A DNA stretch of 41,402 nt. Origin: Mycoemilia scoparia (taxonomy: Eukaryota; Kickxellomycota; Kickxellomycetes; Kickxellales; Kickxellaceae). The DNA is taken from assembly GCA_027575805.1 (NCBI GenBank), contig JANBPU010000147.1, forward strand, positions 1 through 41,402, given 5' to 3'. The notes under the pieces were generated by a model, which was given only the letters and a program-made list of their open reading frames with translations, had not been told where the DNA came from and searched no databases. This document shows, piece after piece, positions 1 through 10,898 of this stretch. Numbering within the stretch: the first letter of the stretch is position 1; every line of letters begins with the position of its first letter. A program made the translations under genes and the position numbers.

Positions 1-76
1 GCCGCTAATCAGTGGTGATTATCACCCTATGATCAGCGGCCACCAAAAGTCACCCTTCATAAATTATGACCCATAT
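1..76. mobile_element. Right half of a palindromic MITE at the window's left edge
   Basis: The first 72 bases match the reverse complement of the last 73 bases of the window with one mismatch. They end in the family's terminal motif (CACCCTTCATAAATTATGACCC) followed by ATAT at 73-76, the usual flanking tetranucleotide. The segment contains nested palindromes (GCCGCTAATCA paired with TGATCAGCGGC, and GGTGATTATCACC inside), so the sequence starts at the centre of a fold-back element. The left half of this copy is not in the window. Confidence 0.85.
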
Positions 77-504
77 AGCCAGCCACGAATTAGACCCCAA
101 CATTACAGCGAACACGGGGCTGTTTGAAAGCACAAACAACCCAAAAACCTCGTATTTTTCTGATAGATTCTATCAAGCGCAATAAGGTCAATGACTTTCT
201 GAATGATATTTTTCCATAACTTCGAGACTGAAATTAAGGGGGTTATAAAAGAACAATCAAAAAATAAATATGGTAATTTCTCCCTCAAAGGGGAACCGGT
301 GGGTATTTTTTATTTTCCCTGCAAGCTAGGCCCATAAGACATACACTTTAAGCTGGCAATTGAGAGATTATTCTGGTACATTTTAGACGGGGCTATGCCA
401 CATTCTTTCAACTGATTAGTATTTAAAAGCAGCCATCATCTGATTACGTAGAGTATTTTCACCACAAGCTTTTCTTTCTTTGTTATTTTTTAGCTTTTGA
501 AAAT
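77..504. other. Upstream region of STE24
   Basis: No gene is seen here. The stretch lies between the terminal MITE half and the STE24 start codon and should hold its promoter and 5' UTR. The bases just before the ATG are T-rich, then purine-rich (GAAAAT before ATGGGC). The short minus-strand open frames at 103-288 and 416-628 have no recognisable content. Confidence 0.6.
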
Positions 505-2211
505 ATGGGCGAAAAGGCAACAGATTCACCTGATTTACGAAACAGGGATAAAGGCAAGGAGGAAGCACCTCCTCATTCTCCAAATGCGAGAGAAGAGGAG
601 CCCGAGACTGATGAGGTCCAAACCACAACCATAGAGGCTCTCGAAAGGGTTGTATCTTCGCAGGGTCTCCTTGACGATATCATAGACGGTGTCAGGCTAG
701 GTCTGCTCACGATAACATTACTTTCGCTGGTGCTTTTGGCCCTACTCGGAAGCAGCACTCCAGAGATATTCCCAGTTATTCGCCCTGTCTGGAATTTCGG
801 TGCCAATTTGCCATACTATATACTATCTTTCCCCCACAGAGTCCTATATCTCACCACCCTAGTCCCCAAATCAATTGATGAGGCACAAGTCCTTGCCACC
901 CATTACCTTGCCTACCAGAAAGAGTCGCTAAAGACCTTGCCATACAAGGATTTGACAATATGGTTCTTTTGGGCCAAGTATTTGTGGGAATCCTATTTGT
1001 GCATCAGACAGCGTGAAAAACTCCACGATATTAAGCGCCCCAGTGCAATCCGCTCTATAGTTTCACGCCAAAAGTTTTTGGAAGCCAATGCTTATAGTCT
1101 CGACAAGAGCAGCGTTTCTTTGGTTAGCGACTTTTTGGGTGTAGTTATTTTCACTCTGAAGCTTGTATACAACTACTATCCTTTGCTATGGGACATCTCC
1201 GGAACTATTGTCACCGATCATCTCCACATTAGCACCGGCAGCGAATTTGCTAGAGTGTGCGTCATGCTGTTGCTTGAAACCGTTGAAGAAACCATCATTG
1301 GCATCCCAATCAAGGCCTATTCGACCTTTATTGTTGAAGCCAAGCACGGATTCAACAATCAGACCATCGGGCTATTCTTCTCTGACATCGCCAAGAGTGT
1401 TGTTATTGAAACCATTATCGGATCAATCATTACATCAATCATTGTCTGGATTGTCCACAACACCGGTGAATACCTATACCTGTACATTTGGTTTGCCCTT
1501 TTGGGAATTACCTTTATAATGATCTCTATTTATCCTACACTTATTCAGCCCCTATTCAACAAGGTCGAGCCACTTCCCGAAGGAGAGCTTCGCAGTGCTA
1601 TCGAAGCATTGGCCTCACGCACCGGATTCCCTCTAAAGAAGCTATATCAGATTGACGGTAGCAGACGCTCTGCACACAGCAATGCATACATGTATGGCTT
1701 TTTCAAGAACAAGCGCATTGTCATTTTTGATACCCTTATCGAGCAAACCACAGTTGAAGAGACATGTGCCGTGCTTGGACACGAAATAGGACACTGGAAG
1801 ATGGGGCACACAATCAGCATGCTCATTTCCTTTGCCATCGAGTCCTTTGCTATGCTCTACGTATTCAGTATCTTTGTTCACGAGGAGGCGCTCTATAACT
1901 CATTTGGATTCTCCACAATGCCTGCTGTCATCGGATTGAAGCTGTTTATGTTTATCTACAGTCCCCTGTCCAGCTTGCTCTACTTTGTCCATAACATCAT
2001 TTCTCGCAGGAATGAATTCCAGGCTGATGCCTATGCCAAGAAGCTAGGCTATGGAAAGAAGCTCGAATCGGCCCTAATCAAGATCCAGATAAAGAACAAG
2101 GGCAACATGAACCCAGATCCACTTTACTCTGCATACCATTATAGCCATCCATCCCTTGTGGAGAGACTTAGAGCTATAGATGATCCCAATGTTGCTCCTA
2201 AAACAGAGTAA
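505..2211 (+). CDS. STE24: CAAX prenyl protease 1 (Ste24-type zinc metalloprotease)
   Basis: Single-exon gene of 568 aa. Ste24 is a multispanning ER and inner nuclear membrane protease that removes the terminal AAX tripeptide from prenylated CaaX proteins and, in yeast, also makes an N-terminal cut in a-factor. The zinc site is visible as HEIGH at residues 426-430 and a second motif NEFQAD with Glu504 and Asp508 (family motif ExxxD). Several hydrophobic segments precede and follow HEIGH (first near residues 64-82). Yeast and human homologues are about 450-475 aa. The extra length is an N-terminal, polar, acidic stretch of about 60 residues rich in E, D and K before the first membrane span. 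The start is the first ATG of the open frame. A polyadenylation-type AATAAA lies at 2257-2262. It is convergent with the Nudix gene, 82 bp away. Confidence 0.97.
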   Translation: MGEKATDSPDLRNRDKGKEEAPPHSPNAREEEPETDEVQTTTIEALERVVSSQGLLDDIIDGVRLGLLTITLLSLVLLALLGSSTPEIFPVIRPVWNFGANLPYYILSFPHRVLYLTTLVPKSIDEAQVLATHYLAYQKESLKTLPYKDLTIWFFWAKYLWESYLCIRQREKLHDIKRPSAIRSIVSRQKFLEANAYSLDKSSVSLVSDFLGVVIFTLKLVYNYYPLLWDISGTIVTDHLHISTGSEFARVCVMLLLETVEETIIGIPIKAYSTFIVEAKHGFNNQTIGLFFSDIAKSVVIETIIGSIITSIIVWIVHNTGEYLYLYIWFALLGITFIMISIYPTLIQPLFNKVEPLPEGELRSAIEALASRTGFPLKKLYQIDGSRRSAHSNAYMYGFFKNKRIVIFDTLIEQTTVEETCAVLGHEIGHWKMGHTISMLISFAIESFAMLYVFSIFVHEEALYNSFGFSTMPAVIGLKLFMFIYSPLSSLLYFVHNIISRRNEFQADAYAKKLGYGKKLESALIKIQIKNKGNMNPDPLYSAYHYSHPSLVERLRAIDDPNVAPKTE

Positions 2212-2293
2212 ATTATATAGTTTATATGTTTTTATTCATTTGAATTGCTTGTCAAAAATAAAAAGCTTGCTTCTTTTGCATTGAAATACAGCA

Positions 2294-2842
2294 CTATATA
2301 CTGTTCAGCTGCCCCAAGGCATCAGTCACGACATTATGCATCGTCTCTGTCATACCAAATGAAGAAATATTACTGAGTTTACACCAGCCATGATTCTGGT
2401 GCTCCTCGGCAGCTAAAACAATCTTGCTGGAGTCAGCATCGGTGACACCAACAATAAAGTTAAGCTGCTTGGTGACACGTTTAGTCCCAGTTTCTTTGTC
2501 ACTTCTTTCTGGGCACTCATATGTAAATGACTTGAATTCTTTGACAATAGCGCTGACATCCAAACCAGTCTCTTCCTTGACCTCACGCACAATGGTATCA
2601 AGAATAGTCTCCCCCTCATCCACGTGCCCACCAGGAAGCTCCCACTGGTTTGGGAATGAGGTTTCTGTTGCAGCACGCTGGAGGATCAGGACATCCTTAT
2701 TCGGCCCTGCTATTGCGGCGCCGATAACCACTCTACTGGGCCTGGGCATACTGGTGGAAGCCAGAGATTCAATGTACTGGGCTTCGCCGATCCTGTACTT
2801 TTCCAGTTCAGGGGAAACGCGGATGCCTGATGCCAAAGTCAT
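2294..2842 (-). CDS. Nudix hydrolase
   Basis: Single-exon protein of 182 aa. A complete Nudix box (GX5EX7REUXEEXGU) runs from Gly72 to Leu94: G-HVDEG-E, seven residues, then REVKEETGL. The Glu pair in REVKEE coordinates the divalent metal used to hydrolyse nucleoside diphosphates linked to another moiety. The fold start (RVVIGAAIAGPNKDVLILQR) and the WELPGGH entry to the box are also typical. The flanking residues do not let me choose between ADP-ribose or sugar nucleotide pyrophosphatase and an (8-oxo-)dNTP sanitising enzyme. No targeting signal is obvious, so a cytosolic role is likely. The gene is convergent with STE24. Confidence 0.93.
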   Translation of the reverse strand: MTLASGIRVSPELEKYRIGEAQYIESLASTSMPRPSRVVIGAAIAGPNKDVLILQRAATETSFPNQWELPGGHVDEGETILDTIVREVKEETGLDVSAIVKEFKSFTYECPERSDKETGTKRVTKQLNFIVGVTDADSSKIVLAAEEHQNHGWCKLSNISSFGMTETMHNVVTDALGQLNSI

Positions 2843-3203
2843 TATGTTGCTGAGTGGTCAATAGCTAAAAGTTAATGTAGGAGTAAAAGAAAGGGAGCAG
2901 GGAAAATCATTGAAGAATGAGGCAAGTAAATTTATTGTGGATTGACTAGTTGGGATATTGCGGCAGAGAATTTATTGGCAAGCAATGGATGTAATATAAT
3001 TAGTACTTTATGATGGCAGTTTGGAGAAGTTTACAATACAATGGAAAATTTGAAAGGATCATGCTAAATAGAAAATACAAGATGCTTTTTTTTGTTAAAA
3101 TATCATAGTATTGAATTTAGATAATACAATTGTTCTTCAGCATGCGCATGGTCAAGCTGTGTTGAGAGATACACATTGGGTTATCGCCAATATAGGCTCG
3201 AAA
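2843..3203. other. Intergenic: Nudix promoter / WDTC1-like 3' flank
   Basis: AT-rich spacer between two tandem minus-strand genes. It should contain the Nudix 5' UTR and promoter and the 3' UTR of the WD40 gene. I see no repeat or additional gene. The 74-aa plus-strand frame at 3111-3335 mostly overlaps the end of the WD40 gene and is discounted. Confidence 0.5.
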
Positions 3204-6200
3204 TTAGTCATCATAAAGACTTGGGGACTCAGAGTCAAACTCGTCGTCAGAAAACTGCCCAAATCCAATGACAGGAAGATTAAAGACGCTGTAGTTTATG
3301 ATGTTTGCAGGAACAGGAAGGCCTGGCATGGTTGATCTGTTAAAGATGTCCATGAGACCATGGGTAACTCTCATGTCATTCACGGATTGCAAGCGCATCG
3401 TTGTATTCATGCTCAATATTGTCCCAAGGCTATCCATTCTTGACGTACTCTGGCTAGGATAACTGGATGAAAGGTGACGGTGTCGGTTTCTCCTGTGGCG
3501 AGCATTAGGTCTTCTTCTAGACACTCGTCGGTGCTCTCTGCTGAACAAATTTGAGGGGTCATCGGCATAGCCATTTTCTATTGAATCTAGAGCATTGCCA
3601 GCTCCATATGAACCAAATTGATCGCTACCGGAATCGCTGTCACTATTGCTGGTGATGGGATCAGAGAAAGTGCTGTAACGCGAATCATCTGAGTCATCAC
3701 CGTGTCTTGATCGAGTGAGCCTGCGAATGTGCGAGGCGTGGGGACCGCTAGCACTGACAGAGAAGATCTGGATAGTGCTATCTATGCCCGATACAGCGAG
3801 CATCGTATAAAATGGACAGGGTTCAATCACGTTCACTACCTGGTGGTCGCCCTGCAAAACCTGAACTATTTCTCCAGTAGATTTTTTCCAAGTAAACCAG
3901 TTACCATCATCAGAACCTGATACAACATACTCATCGTTGGGCCCAAAAAAGTTGACATCTTTGATGGTTTGTGCGTTGCTGTGTCCTGAATAGTGCAGTT
4001 TTTCATGGTAGATTGGCGTATCTTCCTCGCACCTACTTGGAGATGCCAGAAAGTCTCTTACGGAGGTAAGGTTGCGATAAGTGCGTCGTTCTGCTTCACT
4101 GTCAATAGAGTCATCGTCGATATCAGACATGTCATCACGATAATACTCGTATGTATCGGGTGAATCCAGCCATACATTGTCTGTGTCATCGCTTTGGTCG
4201 TCAGACCAGCCGTGGTGTTCCATATGCTGTAAAATATCGTGTACAAGCATATCTATTCGTGGGTCATCGTCATCATTGTCATTTGTACGTAGACAGATTC
4301 CTTCTATGGGATCACTACTGTCTTCAGCATCCCAACCCTCATCTTCTTCACTGCCATCAAATGACTCCTCATCCTCGTCATCATCTTGTCCAGCAGCCCC
4401 AAGCCCTAAAGTTATGTCCAGAGATTGCAGCGATACAAGGCCCGGTGGCTCTTCCCATTTCACGAGCTCAGACCATGCAGTACCATCGAAGCCTTTCTTT
4501 ACCAAACTCCCCAGAGATAGTAAATTCTTAAAGTGGTTGTCTGAGCCATCGTCATCGTTAAAATCAGGACTCAGTGTTGCAAGGAAACAGGAGCTTATTA
4601 GTTTGTCTACCCGGCTGCTTTGGGCCTCCAATGGCACGTGCGGTTCCATCGCTGCAAAGAACCCTTGCCTAATAGTCTCCTTCAGCAGTACGATTTTGCG
4701 TTCAATATCAGTTTTTGGCAAAACATCTTGGTTACTCCACACTTCAGGCGGATCAGACCTGCTTATTTCTCTCCTTACAATTTTTTCTATACAAGATGAA
4801 GTGTTGTTTACTGTGTCGATAAGTGTGCTTAAAGCATCATGCAATTCTTTTGGTAATGCATCAGGACAATCATCCTGGTGGTTCTTGTCTTTATCGTTTT
4901 GTGGTGATGCTTTTGAAGATGTTGCATCGCCATTTGCCAAGTCCTGTTTATTGTCGGTTTTTTGTGGAGGATTATCCTTCAATGCTTGGGAAAGTAGAGA
5001 AGCCAATGACTCGGGATCTTGATTTCCATTCGAACCGGCCTCAAACCAAAAATTGAGTATTTCTTGAGTGTCACAAGATATTGAGGCTATGTATTGATTT
5101 GCATCGCCATAGTCGCACTCAAAGTTACTAAGCTGGATGTTGTAATCTTCTCTGTCCTCAGATCCATTGAGTGATACAACAATGTCGGTAAGTCTCTTCA
5201 ATGCCTGGATGAGAGTTGAATAGCACTCGATCCAGTCCGCAATGATATTTATTATTATCGATCTAAGATTTTGTGGATTAAGTCTCAACGATATTTCAGT
5301 GTCACGACGAATTGAGGCCAGCATACTTCGTGGGGGTGTTCCAGGACAGGAATCTAGTAGAAAGTCGGAGCTATCACTGTCAAGAGAAGAGGATGGCAAA
5401 CCATATTCGCTAGGGTCAGGCTTAGACCCTAATATATCTGATGCCGGGGCTGAAGGCCTGAATGGGACTGGAATGCTCAGATATAGCCACTCGCTGAGTA
5501 TACGATATAGATATAATGTGGCTCTGTTTGTGTACTGTATTGACCTTAAATAGCGCATGCTATCGAGTCTTTTAACAGCGCCTTCTTGTTTCCTTTCGGC
5601 AAAGCTTTTAGGCCTACGGCTGCTTTGATCATCTGCAGAGCCACGCGTTGCTTCATTAGAAGGTAGGTCGTGGCTGCTCCCATCGCTTACCTGGCGCATC
5701 GCACAAGAAATATGATCTATAGCATCCTTGTACTTCCCAGCCCTGAACGCACCCGCCGCCATGTGGTGGTAGAAGCTAAGAGTGTTTTTCTGGGCTGTAT
5801 CTAAAGCCATCAAGCCATCGATCATACTTCTTTCTTCAGAGTCAGGGCCGTCAGGATCTTCTGGGCTATTTGTATCGCTTCCAGACAAATGTACGCTCAC
5901 GCTATGTGAGCCACGACCAGAATCGCGACCTGATCCACTAGTTTCCAATAATGGCCCGACGCGCTGTCTCACTCTGCGTATATTGGTGTTTTTTTCTGGA
6001 GATGCTGATGATGCAGACGTTGATCCTGACATTGAGCGCAAATGGTCCTCTACAGAATCATTACTAGATGTTTTCATATTTTTTATGTCGAGTTTTGAGC
6101 TTTCAGGTCTTTTTCTCCAGGAACCCTGTGTATCGCTCACGGCTGTATCAGTATTGTTACTTAGAGTAGTGTTTGTAAACTTTATACCAGAATTCATTCG

Positions 6201-7397
6201 AGCCGGCGAGCAATCGTTTATATCAAACAAATATACATAGTCAAATGACCAGCTTCCAAGCAGATCATGCGAATTGGATGATGAGAATTTTACACCAGTA
6301 ACGCTTATGTCTGAAGGCATATGGGCCGGAACATCATCGTCGCCGTCATCGTAGCGGTTTATGGGGTTTTGTGGTTGAAAGCGAGCAATGCAACTCGTTT
6401 TTGTTTCGTCCTCGCCAGCATTGCTGTTAATCATGCGGCAGTCGTGCAGGAATATGTACCGTGCACTTCCACCGATGGCAAAAAGGTGCGGCCGAAATTT
6501 GTTCACGCTGATGGAATTGAAATCAATCCTGTGCTTTCCGTAGTTTACTATGGTGTTTTTAAATAGCCTTGTTTCCGTGTTTTCTTTAAAACAGTGGTGG
6601 TTTTCTCGTATATCGTGGTGGATCACACGGCCATCGTTGCCACAGCTCAAAAATTCGTATGGTGAATCTGGAATTGTGGCTATTCTCTTTACACTGCTGG
6701 TGTGGCATCTGCAAACTCTCAAGATAAATCTATTCCCGTCAAGCACCTGGACATTCGATTCTTCTTGCTGGTAGCCAATTCCACTCAAGAGTGTGTGGGG
6801 ACGAATGGTGATACTGCCCAAGTTGTCAATCATCTTGTTTAAATCAAATACACGGATTTCCTTGTCTCTGGAGCAGGTTACAAGGATGTGATCGTTGGGT
6901 TGAGGCAATAGCTTAACACTAAAGATGTTCATTTCATGGCCAGTATGGATCACATGCACTAGTTGGGGCTCTCCTTTCATATCCCACAGGCAGACATTCG
7001 TGTCGTCAGAGCCTGATACGAGCATACTTCCATCCTCGGACCAGCTATATTGTCCCAAGAGATTGGCCGCTGTTAGTGCGGGACTAGAGTTTGAGGTTTA
7101 GTACCTTTGCCTTATAAGTAATGTAATATACTTACCATAGTGCGTTTACACAGCCACCGTGCCCACCGAGTGCATTTACAAGCTCTAGTTCTTGAATGAC
7201 GTGCCTTTTTGATGAAACACCACAAGCTATATAAACAGTAAACCGTAAATTTATTTGTCATTGAATGTATAACACAATTGTCCGTATATATGTATATGTG
7301 TGTACGGAAACAGAACCATACAAAATTTGAGTCCGCTGTCATAATGTAGGCTAAGCCTGTTCTTTCTCAATGCTGAATTCAAATTTCCATTAACCAT
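3204..7397 (-). CDS. WDTC1-like WD40/TPR protein (probable CUL4-DDB1 substrate receptor)
   Basis: Three exons: 7322-7397, 7136-7226 and 3204-7044, giving 1335 aa in frame. Exon 2 supplies the first WD blade (GGHGGCVNAL, completed by WSEDGS across the splice). Further blades follow (SGSDDTNVCLWD, HEMNIFSVKLLPQPND, SCGNDGRV). A helical TPR-like segment (YHHMAAGAFRAGKYKDAIDH) lies near residue 475. The C-terminal blades near residues 1065-1150 (YSGHSNAQ, DVNFFGPNDEYVVSGSDDG, VSGIDSTIQIF) closely resemble human WDTC1/DCAF9 and DCAF6. WDTC1-type proteins recruit substrates to CUL4-DDB1 ubiquitin ligases. The protein is about twice the length of human WDTC1 (677 aa, from memory) because of acidic and Ser-rich low-complexity inserts, including an Asp/Glu run near residue 965. 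The ligase role is inferred from the family. Confidence 0.88.
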
Positions 7398-8044
7398 GCT
7401 GGTTATCACAGAAAGTTTGAAATGGGAAAGGTTAGGGGCGTGGACCAGTCCTGCTATGTATGCTTGGCTCGGTACTCTTAGGAAACGATGAATGAAAAAA
7501 GATCAAACGGTTGTTAATATAAGCTTTTAGTAGTGGGAAAAAGTTATAAAAAGGAATCCCTAGAGTAGGCCATCAGTAATAAAGGAATATCATCAGAAAG
7601 CTCCAGAGTGCAGTTGAATGGCTGATGACGGCGTTCTAGATGTGACGTTGAGACTCCATGTCACTAATTTCTAGTGTAATCAGCTCCTTACAAATACACG
7701 GACCTAATTACTCCTTCTCTATTCATTCCTTTGCATTGTAGAGCCATACAGGCTTCAATGTATGGCAGAGTCTCCTATAAAAGGATACTAGGATGCTCCC
7801 TGGGATATCAGCCAATCAACACCGATACCCTAGCTCAAGTGTATGGGGTATGGACTGATCTGCAAGGAATGTGTGAGGGTATCTGTCTGCTCCCTTTTAG
7901 TGGAGAGCTTGCCAGATACATTCAAGGGTGGATACTAGCTAACCTTGACTTCTGAATGGCTATGGGACAGCATTTATTTTAAAGATGGTGAAGTATTTTG
8001 GCCTGATGGAAAAAAACCAATGGCCAAGTGAGTCACGGCCCTAA
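7398..8044. other. Intergenic region, no supported gene
   Basis: About 650 bp between two minus-strand genes. It should hold the WDTC1-like promoter (a TATAAAA lies near 7546) and the 3' flank of the SET gene. The 74-aa plus-strand frame at 7731-7955 has no recognisable domain and no homologue I know, so I do not call it. Confidence 0.5.
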
Positions 8045-10441
8045 TCACAGAAATGTGCTGCAAATATATAGCTGCTCTTCCCACACTGTCTTTAAGCACA
8101 ATTTCAAATAGGGGTCAAAGTCTTGCGAAAGTGTTGCAACATTCTAAAGTTAAACCAAGTCAGCACTTAACCATGTGAATTACAAACATTTAAGAATATC
8201 AAAGGCATACAAGTAAGTCTTCCTACCTCTAGACAGCCTATGGCTTCTTTTTGATAGCTTTGACAAGCTTGGCCTATAAATTGCTCTACAAGTGATTCGT
8301 CAAACTCGCTGATGCTACTGGCCTGGCCAGTCTGGCACTTTGTCCATGCAGTATAGTGCAAAATTGCTTTTCTGTGGACCGTCTTGGTATCTTGGAGATC
8401 GTGTTTGTTGATACTGTTGATGGACCATGATAAACCAAGTAGGAGGCGCAAGGCCTGGATTAACCTCTGCGATGGTTCTCCAGCTTCGAGAGTATAGTCC
8501 AGCCATAATCCCTTGGTGCGTAATGTATTAACTGCTGCACTCATGACCATGCTGTGAAGCGAATACCTACGCTTTGATGCATCCGTAGTCCTCTCTGACG
8601 CAATAACTAAGCCATCAATATCAACCTCAAAGCCCTCAAGTATTGGGCCATGCTGATTTGTTTTAAGCCATTTTAACACATATTTGTCAAGCTGTATAAA
8701 CAAAAATGGATTGTGGATGTCGACAAAGCCGTACTCAGCTAGCAAAAATGCGTTTTCATGGGGTCCATAATTTATGAATACCTAATGATGATATTCATTT
8801 AAGAACATGGATGTTTTGGTGCTATAACCAGGAACTGCTTCAATAGTTCAATAGACATTTTACTGCATACCTCTTTGCCTTTTTTGTAAGGAACGTCAGT
8901 TTGGATATAGAATTCGTTAGCCAGGCCATCATATATTGCGCTAACCTAATAAGGTGTTAACAAGATGTTGGTATTCCAGTGGTATTTTGGTAAACTTGAA
9001 TAGTTTACAAATACAAGTTATACCTTTGCCAAGGAAGTGTGATTGAGCAGGTCAAGGAATGGAGCGAGTGCAATTGAGTCGCTTTCGGTAACATATTTAC
9101 TTTGGTTCTTTGGGGAACTTATCCGGTTGTTCAAGGATATGCACCTAGTATTAACTAGAACGAGGTTGCATAAATCGAATGTTGTATGAGCAAACTAATC
9201 CCAGAATACAGATTCATAAGGGCTACTTACCAACTAGCCAGCCCCAGACAAATACAATCCACTCCATTTGTTCAGGTTGATGGGGCATTCTGGTTTGGCC
9301 ATACTTTTATATCAAATCAAATGCACTTATAACAGAAGCAGTTTAAAAATAATGATGGCGATGTTATACTTGAAATTGAATATACTTACTGGTTTCCTTG
9401 ATGCACCGAAATCTTTGCAGAGTCTTGTCCATTGTTTCTCAACATATTCTGTAATGAAATTTTCTTGTTGAAAACTTAAATATACTGAATCTATTTAGGT
9501 GAATAAATGTGAAAATAGCTGTTGATCTACTATACCTTTAGTTCCAGCTGTGAGTAAATTCCAAATTCTACAGCTGGATAGATTATTAGTACGAACTTTC
9601 GATGGATCACCAATATCTTGAGCAATTATAAATATTGGAACAGACGTGAAGCTTTGAGGTAAAGTTTTTATATAATATTTCCAGGTATCATCGGGATTGA
9701 GATTTTGAAAGTAAACCCACAAAGTCAGGCATTGCGTTTCAGAGAGATTTTTCCTAGTGTAATAAAACCAGCAATGCCATCAGGTTATAATGATGTATTG
9801 GTCATACATTTAGTCTTATAAAGCCATAGCAGTAACCTCAGTAGAGATATCCCAATGTTATATATGTAGTTCGAATGATATTAATACTACATACCAGGCG
9901 CTGATGTTTGTGTAATGTCTTTGAATTCGTGATGGACTTATCAGCAAATTGTCCGGTACTCTTATAATCTTCTCGCCCTCCTATTATCCAGAACAATCTC
10001 TTAAGCTGCTATGATAAACGAAGCAGTTGGGCAAATTGCTGGGTTTTATGCTCAATTACTGACATCAATATCTTTTGTTGCCATCAATCCTCGATATGAG
10101 TCTATAAGGTATAAAATGTGTTCTTGTTTAAGTGTATGTACTTTATTCCATGATTTCTAGCTTGATAATATTATCGCATACCTTTGAAATAGGCAAGGTT
10201 TAGCTTTATCCTGTACATTCCATTGTTTTTACACCAAGTTCGAAGAGATGTCCACTCATAGCTACTATCTGATGATCAAATAAACCATTGGAGTGAAACT
10301 CTAAAATATCGTAAAGACAAATCCCATCCATACAGTTGCCGTAATAGACATACCTATTGACACCGCATATCCTGGTTGATCCGGTTCTCCAATCCGGAAA
10401 TTATTCTTTTTTCTTTCTCTATGTCTTCCTGTTCGTCCCAT
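8045..10441 (-). CDS. SET-domain lysine methyltransferase, SETD4/Rubisco-LSMT class
   Basis: Eleven exons: 10354-10441, 10182-10268, 10064-10101, 9895-9980, 9536-9753, 9390-9448, 9231-9303, 9024-9154, 8871-8945, 8227-8781 and 8045-8143. They total 502 aa with phase kept at every junction. The translation shows the ordered SET signatures: YRGLMATKDID then EGEKIIRVP (SET-N), WGWLVVNTRC, LAPFLDLLNH (SAM-binding NH), and GKEVFINYGPHENAFLLAEYGF with the catalytic-type Tyr. A helical C-terminal substrate-binding region follows. SETD4-like enzymes methylate lysines of histone and non-histone proteins; the substrate here is unknown. The third exon is only 38 nt, and one donor is GTCAGT. The start at 10441 is the ATG giving an in-frame exon 1, but exon 1 itself is not conserved, so the N-terminus is the least certain part. 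Confidence 0.88.
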
Positions 10442-10898
10442 TTGTCATGTTCTTTACCAACATCAAATCCATGGCCACGCTATAGCCTATAAAATAGAAG
10501 GGGATCGGCCAAACTTGCTGTGCTACATTATGGGCTTGTTGGTCAACTAATGCATAGCTTGCGACCAAGTCATACATCCACATCTCTTTACCAAAGCAAG
10601 GCAAAAAGAAAAAAGGAGGCGAACAAAGCATCTCTGATGCCAGCTTTGCCCAGGAAAATATTTGAGCCAAGTGTGGATGCCTATGTTCAAAAGGTGTGTC
10701 AGAAGGATTGTGTTGATTCTTTGTTATTATTTTGCAGTCTCACAGCGAGTGACGTTCGCATTACCACCACTTACATTTGCTTAGTCTCTCTCGCTCTCAG
10801 TATCAACAAGATTTCTCAAAACATTGTACAAACAGTTCTTCTTATTTTTCATGCGTTTTATTTATATAGTTATCTAAATTTGCCTCTAATACTTGTAA
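10442..10898. promoter_or_regulatory. Bidirectional promoter region between SET gene and VMA13
   Basis: A 457-bp divergent intergenic region that must serve both genes. TTTATTTATATAG at about 10857-10869 is a TATA-like element 30-40 bp before the VMA13 ATG. The overlapping frames at 10419-10670 and 10520-10993 have no recognisable content. The assignment rests on gene orientation only. Confidence 0.5.

Noticed and set aside
7731..7955. 74-codon plus-strand open frame
   Set aside because: Length is compatible with chance, with no domain, signal peptide or splice context supporting it.
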